Below are positions 1 through 6,826 of a stretch of 20,979 bases of DNA, in pieces. Location: the IMG/VR virus record IMGVR_UViG_3300045922_000354, positions 1 to 20,979 of that record; one strand, given 5' to 3'. A model generated the notes under the pieces. The model did not search any database, had not been told where the DNA came from, and saw only the letters and a list, made by a program, of their open reading frames with translations. The first letter of the stretch is position 1. Every line of letters starts with the position of its first letter. A program made the position numbers and the translations under genes. Origin of the DNA: a virus.

Positions 1-3000
1 CCGCTTGCTTTAAGAATAGCCGCCTTTTGTTCGTCTGAGTAATACTCATTCGTCATAGCGGTATTAAGTGCTTTAAGTACTGATTTGCGATCTTTCATGT
101 TTGTTTTAATTGATTTATTATCAAACACAGAGAACGTAATTCTTTCCTCACTTGGAATACCTCCATTATCGAGCATTTTCATTGTTTGAGCATTAAACTC
201 TTTTTTCTGTGCTGGGTTCATTTTTTCTGGAACAGTATCGCCACCCTTTGTAGTTTTTTCACCACCAAACATGGCTTGGAGAAAGTTTTGTTTATCACTA
301 TTTTTATTAGCAAGCCAGTTTTTGTCTTTCTTGAAGGCTTCTGCCCCAGATGGATCAGATTGTTGAAGTAATTTATAAATTTCTTTATCACTCTTATTTA
401 GACCTTCGTTTACCCCTCCAAACATATTATCTATCGCAGCATTATCTACGAACGTATTTGAGAGTGTTTTACCAACAATAGGAATGTTACCAATTAAAAA
501 TCTCTTAGTAGTATTTTTAGGGTCTACATTTTCATCAAAACTCTTTTCTGAGTCATAATTGGTTAAACCAGCATAAGCGTCCGATCCAGCTTTAACTGCT
601 TTAAGAGCATCGCTGCCCGTTGGTCCAGCTAAAGTGCTAATAGCCCCTTGTTCTCCATACTGAAACATTCCCACTAGGTTTTCTATAATACCAAGACTCG
701 TACCATTTTTGATATTGTCTATATAGCGCTGTGCTAATGTCATGTCTTCACGCTTCTTGTTTCTAACAATAGCTGTGACATCTGCCAATATCTCTCCTGC
801 AATAGGAGCTGCAATTCCAACAGCAATTAAATCATTAAGGAGTGGTTTTACATTTCCTTTAGAGAACTCCTCTAAAACTCTCTTACCCTCATTACCAACC
901 ATCTTTGATTGTTGATAGGCAAATGACTTAAACTGAGTGACAACCTTACCTGTAGGTGTCTGCCAGTTGGCAGGAAGATCACCTTCTGGTGAACTAAACT
1001 GAGTTTGTCTTGAGGTATTCTTAGCAGCTACATCTACCATTTTTCGAGCTGCTGCTTCTGGAGTATCAGACTTCCAATCAATGCCAAGTCTTTTTAGCTC
1101 TCTAATACTTGCTTGATTGCCTTTTCCAGCTTGAGCCATTAGTTTCTCAGCATAGATTTTGCCAGCATTTACCGCCATAACTCGGTTGAATCTCTCTGTC
1201 CCATACATACCAATTAATTTAATATACTTACCCACTACCGAGTCATTCTTGTAGTTCTCACCAAAGATCTTGACCATATTTGGTTCAATTTCACCTGCGT
1301 CTTTAGTTATTCTGTATGCTTCTGTTGGGTTAGAAATGACCTTATAAAGGGCTTTAGAAAATGATGGTAAGTCAGTTCGTGCTAGCGTATTTATGTTTTG
1401 AGTGAGATTAAGAACGGAAGTAATCGGGTTTAGTTTTAATACGGTTTGTATTCCCCGAAGCACTCTTGAAATGTCAGCCCCTTCTTGTGGTCCAGCATAT
1501 TTGCCCTTACCGATAAGTTGATCAATATACTCACTTGCGGCTGCACTATCTTTTGTTTGTCCTGCTAGAGAGTAGAGAAGCTCGTCATTTTTGCCAAACA
1601 TCTTCGCATTAGTGTATCGTTGTGTTGCACCACTAATGTAGTTGTATAAGACCTCAAGCCCCTTTTTATGTTCTATCTCTGGGAACTCACGAGAGTAATC
1701 AAGCGCCCCATATCTTCTTTCTTTATTCCTTGCCATGAAGGTATTTACTCTAGCTTGAGCTTGCTTTAGATCAACTCCTTTATCAACCAGTTGGTCTACA
1801 AGTTTGTTCTCATTTTTTGGAACGTGTGGGAAATACTGTGCTAAGTACCCAGTATCTAGTCCAGCTTCTTGTGCTTTTGCTTGAATCTCATTAAGGATCG
1901 CCCTAGTTTCAGCAACAGCTTTTTCTACAGCAGGGCTATCTGGTTTTAACTTGCCTTCCATATAGTCACCAAAGTTAGCTCGTTGTTTTTCTGTAAGTGT
2001 TTTGCCTATATCCTCAATTTTTCTGTTATATACTCCAGCCTCCATCTCAGCAGTCAGAGTAGACTCTTTGTGTAACCGTGACACTTCTTCGCCTGCTTTG
2101 CCAAGGTTTTTAAGATTTCTATATATAGACCTAAAATTACGGTCAAGAAAACGCTGTACTCCGCCAACTTTTTGTTCAGCTTCTTTACCGTACATTTCGC
2201 CATACTCTTTAATCTTTGCTTCAATATCTGGTGAATCTGAGGTTGGTTTAATGGGGTTTTCAGCTTTGGGCGGTTTTTCACTCTCTACCTTCGTTATTCT
2301 GTAAGCATCTCTAAGCATCTTCTCTTTTTCCATTAACTCTACTTTTTGCTCATTAGGAACTTTATCACTCTTAATTTGAGTACGGACTTTGCCCAACTCT
2401 TTACCAATCCTCTTAATTTGTTCTTTTTGAGTTTCTATTTTAGGTTTTGGCTGGAGTATTTCTTCAATAGTTGTAGGCTTAGTCGGCCCTGCTTTCTTCC
2501 CTCCATCAATAGTAATAGCTCCCCTTTGTAAGTATTGTTTTCTGGTTAAACCCAATTCAGCGGCAACTTTATCGGCGTTTGCATCAAAATCAGCTTTACC
2601 AGCTTTAACAGTAGCAGGAGTTAAACCAGCACCTTGTCGCACACCACCAATTAAGGCATTAGAGAGTAGGTCTGAAAGGAAGCGATCTCTATAGTTTTGT
2701 GCGTACCCACCACCACCCTTAGCAGTGTCTTGAGCCGCAAAGTATGCTGTTTCTAGCGGAGTTTCAGCAGCTTCTCTGATCGCACCTTTTACAATCTGTT
2801 TTGGAGCTTGTCTTACTATCTGATTAAAAGTTCCTTGTTTAATAGCATTTCCAGAAGCGCTCAGCGCATCATCAGTCAGACTATTAAGTCCTGGGATAGC
2901 TTTACTTCCTACTTTCAAAAGTTTATCTGCAACAGGGTTTGTAAGTGGATAGATCCAAGAACCCTCAGCTCCTTGTATTGCACCCTCACGCACTCTATCT

Positions 3001-3515
3001 AAACTTGGTATTTGTCTTTGTATTAGATCGCCAATAGCAGAAGAACCACCACCAAAAGCGGCGCCAATAGCGGCGTTTCTAGCCATAAGAGGAATGTTTC
3101 CACCAGCTATTTTCCCTGGAACTCCCATTGCATACCCAGTAAGAGTGCCAAGCGGGGCAGTAATTTGACCAGCAGTTGTTTTTGGTCTATATGAGGAAAC
3201 CTCTGCATATTTTTCTGGAAGGTATTTTTCAAGACCACTATTACCAAGCTGACCACGAATATTAGCAGCGCCAAAACTAAGAAGCGCGTCTGCGGTTCTT
3301 TGAGCTAGTGGAGATTGTCTAAAAGCAGTGTCTATAGAACCACCAGGAGCAAAATTAGCTCTATTTTGAGCTTGCCAGTTACTAAAATTCTGCGCAATAG
3401 CTTGGTTTCTATCAATAGCGCTTTGGCGTGCATTACCAACAAAGTTACTTATAGAATTACCAATAGCTTGCGCTGTTCCTATAGCTTTTTGTTTGATTCT
3501 TTCAAGAAGTAACAT
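1..3515 (-). CDS. Very large internal virion / ejection-type protein (partial, runs off left edge)
   Basis: An uninterrupted minus-strand frame of 1171 codons starts at ATG 3515-3513. It has an AGAGGG Shine-Dalgarno a few bases upstream and remains open at base 1, so the C-terminus is missing. Visible parts: a basic, Gln/Asn-rich N-terminus (residues 1-60); a glycine/alanine-rich hydrophobic stretch (about 110-165) suited to membrane insertion; a charged, Lys/Glu-rich linker (about 340-470); a YFPHVP motif near residue 560; the sequence TQFKSFAYQQ near 862; and a hydrophobic segment near 890-912. A YFPH-type motif, a conserved QFKSF segment and glycine-rich amphipathic parts recur in the giant internal or polyvalent proteins of podovirus-like phages, which travel in the capsid and enter the cell with the DNA. 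That role is inferred from composition, size and position; no enzymatic domain is recognised. It follows the 377-aa gene by 21 bp, so the two are probably cotranscribed. An assignment to a particular large-polyvalent-protein domain needs a profile search. Confidence 0.75.
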   Translation of the reverse strand, partial: MLLLERIKQKAIGTAQAIGNSISNFVGNARQSAIDRNQAIAQNFSNWQAQNRANFAPGGSIDTAFRQSPLAQRTADALLSFGAANIRGQLGNSGLEKYLPEKYAEVSSYRPKTTAGQITAPLGTLTGYAMGVPGKIAGGNIPLMARNAAIGAAFGGGSSAIGDLIQRQIPSLDRVREGAIQGAEGSWIYPLTNPVADKLLKVGSKAIPGLNSLTDDALSASGNAIKQGTFNQIVRQAPKQIVKGAIREAAETPLETAYFAAQDTAKGGGGYAQNYRDRFLSDLLSNALIGGVRQGAGLTPATVKAGKADFDANADKVAAELGLTRKQYLQRGAITIDGGKKAGPTKPTTIEEILQPKPKIETQKEQIKRIGKELGKVRTQIKSDKVPNEQKVELMEKEKMLRDAYRITKVESEKPPKAENPIKPTSDSPDIEAKIKEYGEMYGKEAEQKVGGVQRFLDRNFRSIYRNLKNLGKAGEEVSRLHKESTLTAEMEAGVYNRKIEDIGKTLTEKQRANFGDYMEGKLKPDSPAVEKAVAETRAILNEIQAKAQEAGLDTGYLAQYFPHVPKNENKLVDQLVDKGVDLKQAQARVNTFMARNKERRYGALDYSREFPEIEHKKGLEVLYNYISGATQRYTNAKMFGKNDELLYSLAGQTKDSAAASEYIDQLIGKGKYAGPQEGADISRVLRGIQTVLKLNPITSVLNLTQNINTLARTDLPSFSKALYKVISNPTEAYRITKDAGEIEPNMVKIFGENYKNDSVVGKYIKLIGMYGTERFNRVMAVNAGKIYAEKLMAQAGKGNQASIRELKRLGIDWKSDTPEAAARKMVDVAAKNTSRQTQFSSPEGDLPANWQTPTGKVVTQFKSFAYQQSKMVGNEGKRVLEEFSKGNVKPLLNDLIAVGIAAPIAGEILADVTAIVRNKKREDMTLAQRYIDNIKNGTSLGIIENLVGMFQYGEQGAISTLAGPTGSDALKAVKAGSDAYAGLTNYDSEKSFDENVDPKNTTKRFLIGNIPIVGKTLSNTFVDNAAIDNMFGGVNEGLNKSDKEIYKLLQQSDPSGAEAFKKDKNWLANKNSDKQNFLQAMFGGEKTTKGGDTVPEKMNPAQKKEFNAQTMKMLDNGGIPSEERITFSVFDNKSIKTNMKDRKSVLKALNTAMTNEYYSDEQKAAILKAS

Positions 3516-3536
3516 ATAGCCCTCTATCTTAGAAGA

Positions 3537-4670
3537 CTATAATAAACCAGCTTGTCTTCTTCTAAGTAGCCTATCTTGATCTAATTGACTCTTACCTTCA
3601 AGCGCGAAATTAGTGTTTTCATTTCCTGGTCTACCGAATGCTGAAACTATGGGATTAGCTAAGCCACTAAGTCCTTCAGTAAAGTCTTTTCCATATCCCT
3701 CATTAACATACCGCTGGAAGTTTTGGTTATTAATTCCAGCAAGCGCTGCAGCTAGCGCAGCTCTGTTGTTTTGAGCGTTTATAAGCAGGTTTTGTAATGT
3801 ATTTAACCCCTCCTCACCTACAGCTCTTTGCGCTTGCGCGTACTGTCTTTCAATCTCACCTTTGTTCCAGTTAGCAGAAGCAACTTGGTCGTCAGCCCAG
3901 TTATTTCTTTCGTTAAATTGTGCTTGATTAGCTCCAAGATTCTTTTGCTGTACAGCAGATACATTTCCAAGTTGCGCTGATCGTTGTCCCTCGTTTCTTC
4001 TTAGAGCTTCATCGAGTGCTGAACCACTAACCCCACTAGCCAACATTCGTCTTGTGGTCGCAGCGTCAGCTCCACGAGCTGCTCCTTGCATAGCATTAAG
4101 AGCGTTATTATATGAAGCGTAATTTTCATCATCTGCTAATTGTTTTTGTTCTGTGAAGCCTTTTCTCTTAGCATCAATAGCTTTAAGAATGTTGTCTACC
4201 ATACTTAGTGCTGAATTCCTATTTCCACGAAGCTCATCTAATCTGCTAGCAATCATTCTGTTGATTTGTTCCATTCGAGTATCTTCTTGAGAATCGTTTA
4301 TCTTTTTCCAGCCATCAGCAGCATCCCAAAACATTCCACTACGATTGCCACCACCGCCAGTATTGCCACCGCCGCCAGTATTGCCACCGCCGCCAGTATT
4401 TTTAGTTAGAGGTGGTTTTTTAATATTAAGAACCCCTCCATGCAAAGCAGTCTCGCGACCAGCGTCGCTTACATTACTACCAAGTATAAAGTTATTGACT
4501 CTCCAGTCTTCCATTCCCTTATGTATTTGACCTGTAGAGGCATCATACCCTGTGTTTACAGTTGGTCGATAGTTGTTTACACGCTCTGATAGACCATACT
4601 CTCTAGCTCCTAGACCTGTACCAGCATAGTCGATTGCATTTGCTAAAAGTTGTCTTAAATTTATTGCCAT
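3537..4670 (-). CDS. Coiled-coil structural protein with NTGGGG repeat, likely internal virion protein
   Basis: This 377-aa protein is probably a virion structural or ejection partner of the giant protein encoded just downstream. The ATG at 4670 has AAGGA about 9 nt upstream; the stop is TAG. Residues 1-85 look globular. They are followed by a low-complexity spacer of three NTGGGG units (about residues 90-108), encoded by an 18-bp tandem DNA repeat. Residues 125-320 are long, polar, Ala/Gln/Asn/Arg-rich helices (for example ASRLDELRGNR and AALAAALAGINNQN), consistent with coiled coil. The C-terminus ends in a basic RLLRRRQAGLL. No catalytic motif or signal peptide is seen. It is the first gene of a two-gene minus-strand unit. 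In many podovirus-like genomes a mid-sized helical protein precedes the large ejected protein, which supports the role by analogy only. Real gene: confident. Function: tentative. Confidence 0.8.
   Translation of the reverse strand: MAINLRQLLANAIDYAGTGLGAREYGLSERVNNYRPTVNTGYDASTGQIHKGMEDWRVNNFILGSNVSDAGRETALHGGVLNIKKPPLTKNTGGGGNTGGGGNTGGGGNRSGMFWDAADGWKKINDSQEDTRMEQINRMIASRLDELRGNRNSALSMVDNILKAIDAKRKGFTEQKQLADDENYASYNNALNAMQGAARGADAATTRRMLASGVSGSALDEALRRNEGQRSAQLGNVSAVQQKNLGANQAQFNERNNWADDQVASANWNKGEIERQYAQAQRAVGEEGLNTLQNLLINAQNNRAALAAALAGINNQNFQRYVNEGYGKDFTEGLSGLANPIVSAFGRPGNENTNFALEGKSQLDQDRLLRRRQAGLL
4348..4401 (-). repeat. Three tandem 18-bp units encoding NTGGGG
   Basis: Three consecutive 18-bp units on the plus strand (core CCACCGCCGCCAGTATTG, first and last units with one change each) lie inside the 377-aa gene and keep its frame. 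Because the unit is a multiple of three, gain or loss of units by slippage would change only the flexible glycine linker. Confidence 0.9.
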
Positions 4671-4716
4671 AACAGTTTTCCTTTTTCTATAATATGTTAT
4701 TTACTCTAAGTTGCTT

Positions 4717-4740
4717 AATCATAGAATAATCATAATGATT
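4717..4740. repeat. AATCATA direct repeat plus AATCAT-A-ATGATT palindrome, candidate operator
   Basis: AATCATA occurs at 4717-4723 and 4728-4734, 11 bp apart, so on the same helical face. The second copy is half of a perfect 13-bp inverted repeat AATCAT-A-ATGATT (4728-4740). The site lies between the divergent start codons and overlaps the candidate -10 box of the leftward promoter. A dimeric regulator could bind here. The adjacent winged-helix protein is a possible but unproven ligand. Confidence 0.4.
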
Positions 4741-4751
4741 GCTTTAGGTAA
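4723..4751 (-). promoter_or_regulatory. Candidate leftward promoter for the 377-aa gene
   Basis: Read on the minus strand, TTACCT (4751-4746) and TATTCT (4728-4723) are separated by 17 bp, 53 bp before the ATG at 4670. The match to a sigma-70 consensus is moderate. The TTACCT box belongs to a TTACCTAA motif also present upstream of three other minus-strand genes. Confidence 0.35.
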
Positions 4752-4772
4752 CAGATTGCTGTATGTTATACT
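4743..4772 (+). promoter_or_regulatory. Candidate rightward extended -10 promoter for the winged-helix gene
   Basis: TGT-TATACT (4764-4772) is a good extended -10 element. The -35 region is weak (TTTAGG 4743-4748, 18-bp spacer). The predicted start is near 4779, which would place the whole interleaved inverted repeat at 4784-4838 in the 5' leader of the mRNA. Confidence 0.5.
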
Positions 4773-4783
4773 AAATTAAGGTA

Positions 4784-4838
4784 TCAATGTTACATACAAA
4801 GAGCCGCCTTTTCGTAACATTGAGGGCGGCTCTTTGTA
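4784..4838 (+). promoter_or_regulatory. Interleaved A-B-A'-B' inverted repeats (pseudoknot/attenuator-like leader element)
   Basis: Two perfect inverted repeats are interlocked. Arm A TCAATGTTAC (4784-4793) is complementary to A' GTAACATTGA (4814-4823). Arm B TACAAAGAGCCGCC (4795-4808) is complementary to B' GGCGGCTCTTTGTA (4825-4838). A' is the loop of the B hairpin, and B lies in the loop of the A hairpin. This is the topology of an H-type pseudoknot, although the 1-nt connectors make full simultaneous pairing sterically doubtful, so competing hairpins are more likely. The GC core GAGCCGCC/GGCGGCTC is flanked by AAA and TTTGTATT and could also act as a weak bidirectional terminator. The Shine-Dalgarno AGAAAGG begins 3 nt after the element. 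Likely role: translational or transcriptional control of the downstream gene (inference). Confidence 0.75.
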
Positions 4839-4851
4839 TTAGAAAGGCTGT

Positions 4852-5565
4852 GTGAGCTTTTTGTTTATCCCAGAGCATATTTTTGAAGATAGCTCCCTCT
4901 CCCTGCAAGAAAAGAATGTCTATGGAATGATTTTTGGACTCACTAAAACAGAGGGTTATTGTTTTGCTACCAATGAGTGGATTGGCAAAAATTTAGGAAT
5001 GAGTGGGAGCATGGTCAGCAAACACATCTCGTCCTTAGTTAAAAAGGGGAAAATGAGAGTTGAGGTGACTAAAGTCAAGAAAAGTGAGGGTACCCCCAAT
5101 GAGTGGGGTACCAGGCGGAAGATATATATTTTTTGCCAACAGGATTCTAACGGGCTATCCATAAATGGTGAACCCCCGTCCACCATAAATGGTGAGTATA
5201 TAGTAAAGAATAGAGAGTATAGTGGTAGTAGGGGGCTAACCACCACTACTACAAAATCTTCTTCTTTTTCTAACAAGAATGTATGTACAAATACTATGGA
5301 CGAGTTCTGGAAAGATTTTAGAACCCTGCTTGATGAAAATGATGGCGAGTTCCGCCAGATTGTTTACGACACTATTGCCGAGATCACCGATGGTGAGTAC
5401 GGGCAAAATGTTCGAGTGACTAGAGAGATGAGAACTGCTTTAGTTGATAAGTTCATGACATTTAATCTTGGCAAAAAACTCACTAAGGAAAAGTGTAAAG
5501 CATATTTTCTCAAATTTGTTAAAACAGAGGATTATAGTAGATTGTACGATCTAGTTGAGGGGTAG
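4852..5565 (+). CDS. Winged-helix DNA-binding protein (candidate replication initiator or regulator)
   Basis: This 237-aa protein starts at GTG 4852 with AGAAAGG 5-6 nt upstream and ends with tandem TAG codons. Residues 17-93 fit a winged helix of the type seen in phage replication-initiator N-termini and HTH_36-like proteins: LSLQEKNVYGMIFGL (helix 1), NEWIGKNLGMSGSMVSKHISSLVKKG (helix-turn-helix, about 41-66), then a basic beta-wing ending RRKIYIF. A Ser/Thr-rich low-complexity linker (about 105-145) joins a helical C-terminal domain (about 148-237; FWKDFRTLLDEND, then KCKAYFLKFVKTED). It is the only plus-strand gene between two minus-strand blocks and is the sole gene of its unit; its stop lies 12 bp from the convergent stop at 5578. 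Its leader carries the interleaved repeats, and its linker DNA carries iteron-like repeats, as in lambda-O-type initiators. DNA binding: likely. Initiator versus transcription regulator: unresolved. Confidence 0.8.
   Translation: MSFLFIPEHIFEDSSLSLQEKNVYGMIFGLTKTEGYCFATNEWIGKNLGMSGSMVSKHISSLVKKGKMRVEVTKVKKSEGTPNEWGTRRKIYIFCQQDSNGLSINGEPPSTINGEYIVKNREYSGSRGLTTTTTKSSSFSNKNVCTNTMDEFWKDFRTLLDENDGEFRQIVYDTIAEITDGEYGQNVRVTREMRTALVDKFMTFNLGKKLTKEKCKAYFLKFVKTEDYSRLYDLVEG
5159..5221 (+). repeat. Iteron-like repeats inside the winged-helix gene, candidate origin
   Basis: CCATAAATGGTGA occurs at 5159-5171 and 5183-5195, with a 24-bp period. Each copy contains the symmetric core CCAT-AA-ATGG. The second copy runs into GAGTATA repeats (5194-5200 and 5215-5221) in an AT-rich stretch. 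Just beyond it, TAGTGGT and ACCACTA form an inverted repeat (about 5220-5247). The repeats lie in the DNA for the inter-domain linker, where lambda-type phages keep origin iterons in their initiator gene. They also encode the peptide repeat SINGEPPS/TINGEYIV, so a protein-level cause is possible. Confidence 0.45.
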
Positions 5566-5577
5566 TAGCACTTAGTG

Positions 5578-6816
5578 TCAGAAAAAGTTGGTGTAAAGTA
5601 TGCCCCCACCACTCTTAGGTTTGATTGTAGGATCAAATCTACTTGATAGTGTGGGGTTTGTTGTGCCTGTAACTGAGCCTGAGTAGTCTATGTGAATACG
5701 ACCAACAGCACCAGCTCCGCCAGCAGTTCCGTTTCCATTTGCAGACCCACCGCTACCTCCAGTTGCAGTTACTCTTGTTGTCCCAAGAGTTGCATTTACA
5801 GCTTTTAATAAAATAGATCCACCAGCACCGCCGCCGCCGCCACCTCTTGCATTACCACCATTTGCCCCATTAGCTCCATTTGAATATAAATATCCATTAA
5901 TAACAATGTTTTTAGCAATTAAAATCATTGCACCAGCCCCTTTTCCTCCATAGTGATTTGCTGCCGTTCCAGCCCCAGCATCGTGCCATCCACCAGGACC
6001 TCCTGCCCCACCACCAAAAATCATTGTAGTAAGACCACTATTTCCACCAGTACCGCCACCATAACCACCATTGTAACTTGGAGAAGTAGTAACGTTTACC
6101 CCATTTGAACCACTAGCACTATGTCCGCCGCCACCACCTCCAGAAGCCGCATCTGTTCCTCTTGAAGCACGCCCACCAGAACCAGCATTAAATTGTGCAG
6201 TAGTATTTGGAGATATAGAACCTCCACCCGAAGCACCAATTCCGCCACCATTAGCATTTTGAGCGGAGTTATATGACTCACCAGAAAATCCAGATTGAGT
6301 TTGTCCAGAACCAGGGGATGTGCCTGGAGCTCCGCCCAGAAATCCACACCCACTAATATCAATAGTCCCATTTATAGTTACCGTTTCTTTACACAAGAAA
6401 GCTATTATTCCCCCAACATCTCCATTCCAAGCCTTAGCGGTTAGCGTATGACCAGAGTTTTGAGTAAAACTAGAGTATTGTTTGAGTTGAATGACTTGAG
6501 CCTGTGAAACACCTGAGTCAGTGTAGGTATTCTGAAGTGGCTTTTTGAGTGTAATTGTGCCAGTGGTATAAGATTGGATCTGATTGAGTTCCCAATTACC
6601 CGCACCAGTTCCTCTTGTCTGATGAATTAAAACAGGTTTCAAAGCGGTGAAAGAAGCGTTTGTAGCAGATAGTGAAGTAGCCCCAGCAGTCCCAGAACAA
6701 GATGAGTCCACAGGAGCGTCAGTAGCGTTACCAGTAGAAGAATATACTCCATCAGAGCCATCTCCAAAGCCAAGCCACCATTTTTGCGTGTCGTCACTTC
6801 TAAACTGCGTGCTCAT
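5578..6816 (-). CDS. Polyglycine-rich receptor-binding adhesin / tail tip protein
   Basis: This 412-aa protein starts at ATG 6816 with a GGGAAG Shine-Dalgarno overlapping the upstream gene's stop; the stop is TGA at 5580-5578. Residues 1-150 (for example QKWWLGFGDGSDG, VTINGTIDISGCG) look beta-rich and would be the attachment part. Residues about 155-370 are dominated by glycine, in motifs such as GGGIGASGGGS, ASGGGGGGHSASG, GGTGGNSG and GNARGGGGGGAGG, broken by short hydrophobic stretches (GAMILIAKNIVINGYLY, GSILLKAVNATLG). Such glycine-rich blocks are known from phage adhesins, where stacked polyglycine-II helices display variable receptor-binding loops. The C-terminus (GRIHIDYSG to GGILYTNFF) closes the fold. 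It is the last gene of the leftward capsid-tail unit, the usual place for a host-specificity protein. Function by composition and position: fairly likely. Receptor unknown. Confidence 0.75.
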   Translation of the reverse strand: MSTQFRSDDTQKWWLGFGDGSDGVYSSTGNATDAPVDSSCSGTAGATSLSATNASFTALKPVLIHQTRGTGAGNWELNQIQSYTTGTITLKKPLQNTYTDSGVSQAQVIQLKQYSSFTQNSGHTLTAKAWNGDVGGIIAFLCKETVTINGTIDISGCGFLGGAPGTSPGSGQTQSGFSGESYNSAQNANGGGIGASGGGSISPNTTAQFNAGSGGRASRGTDAASGGGGGGHSASGSNGVNVTTSPSYNGGYGGGTGGNSGLTTMIFGGGAGGPGGWHDAGAGTAANHYGGKGAGAMILIAKNIVINGYLYSNGANGANGGNARGGGGGGAGGSILLKAVNATLGTTRVTATGGSGGSANGNGTAGGAGAVGRIHIDYSGSVTGTTNPTLSSRFDPTIKPKSGGGILYTNFF

Positions 6817-6826
6817 TTTATCTTCC

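Noticed and set aside
2002-2304. Plus-strand open frame of 100 codons, and others antisense to the giant gene
   Set aside because: Lies opposite a continuous 1171-codon gene, has no Shine-Dalgarno, and its composition is that of an antisense shadow.
4795-4838. Simple rho-independent terminator
   Set aside because: It precedes rather than follows genes on both strands and lacks a solid T-run on either side; the interleaved partner repeat points to regulation, though weak termination remains possible.
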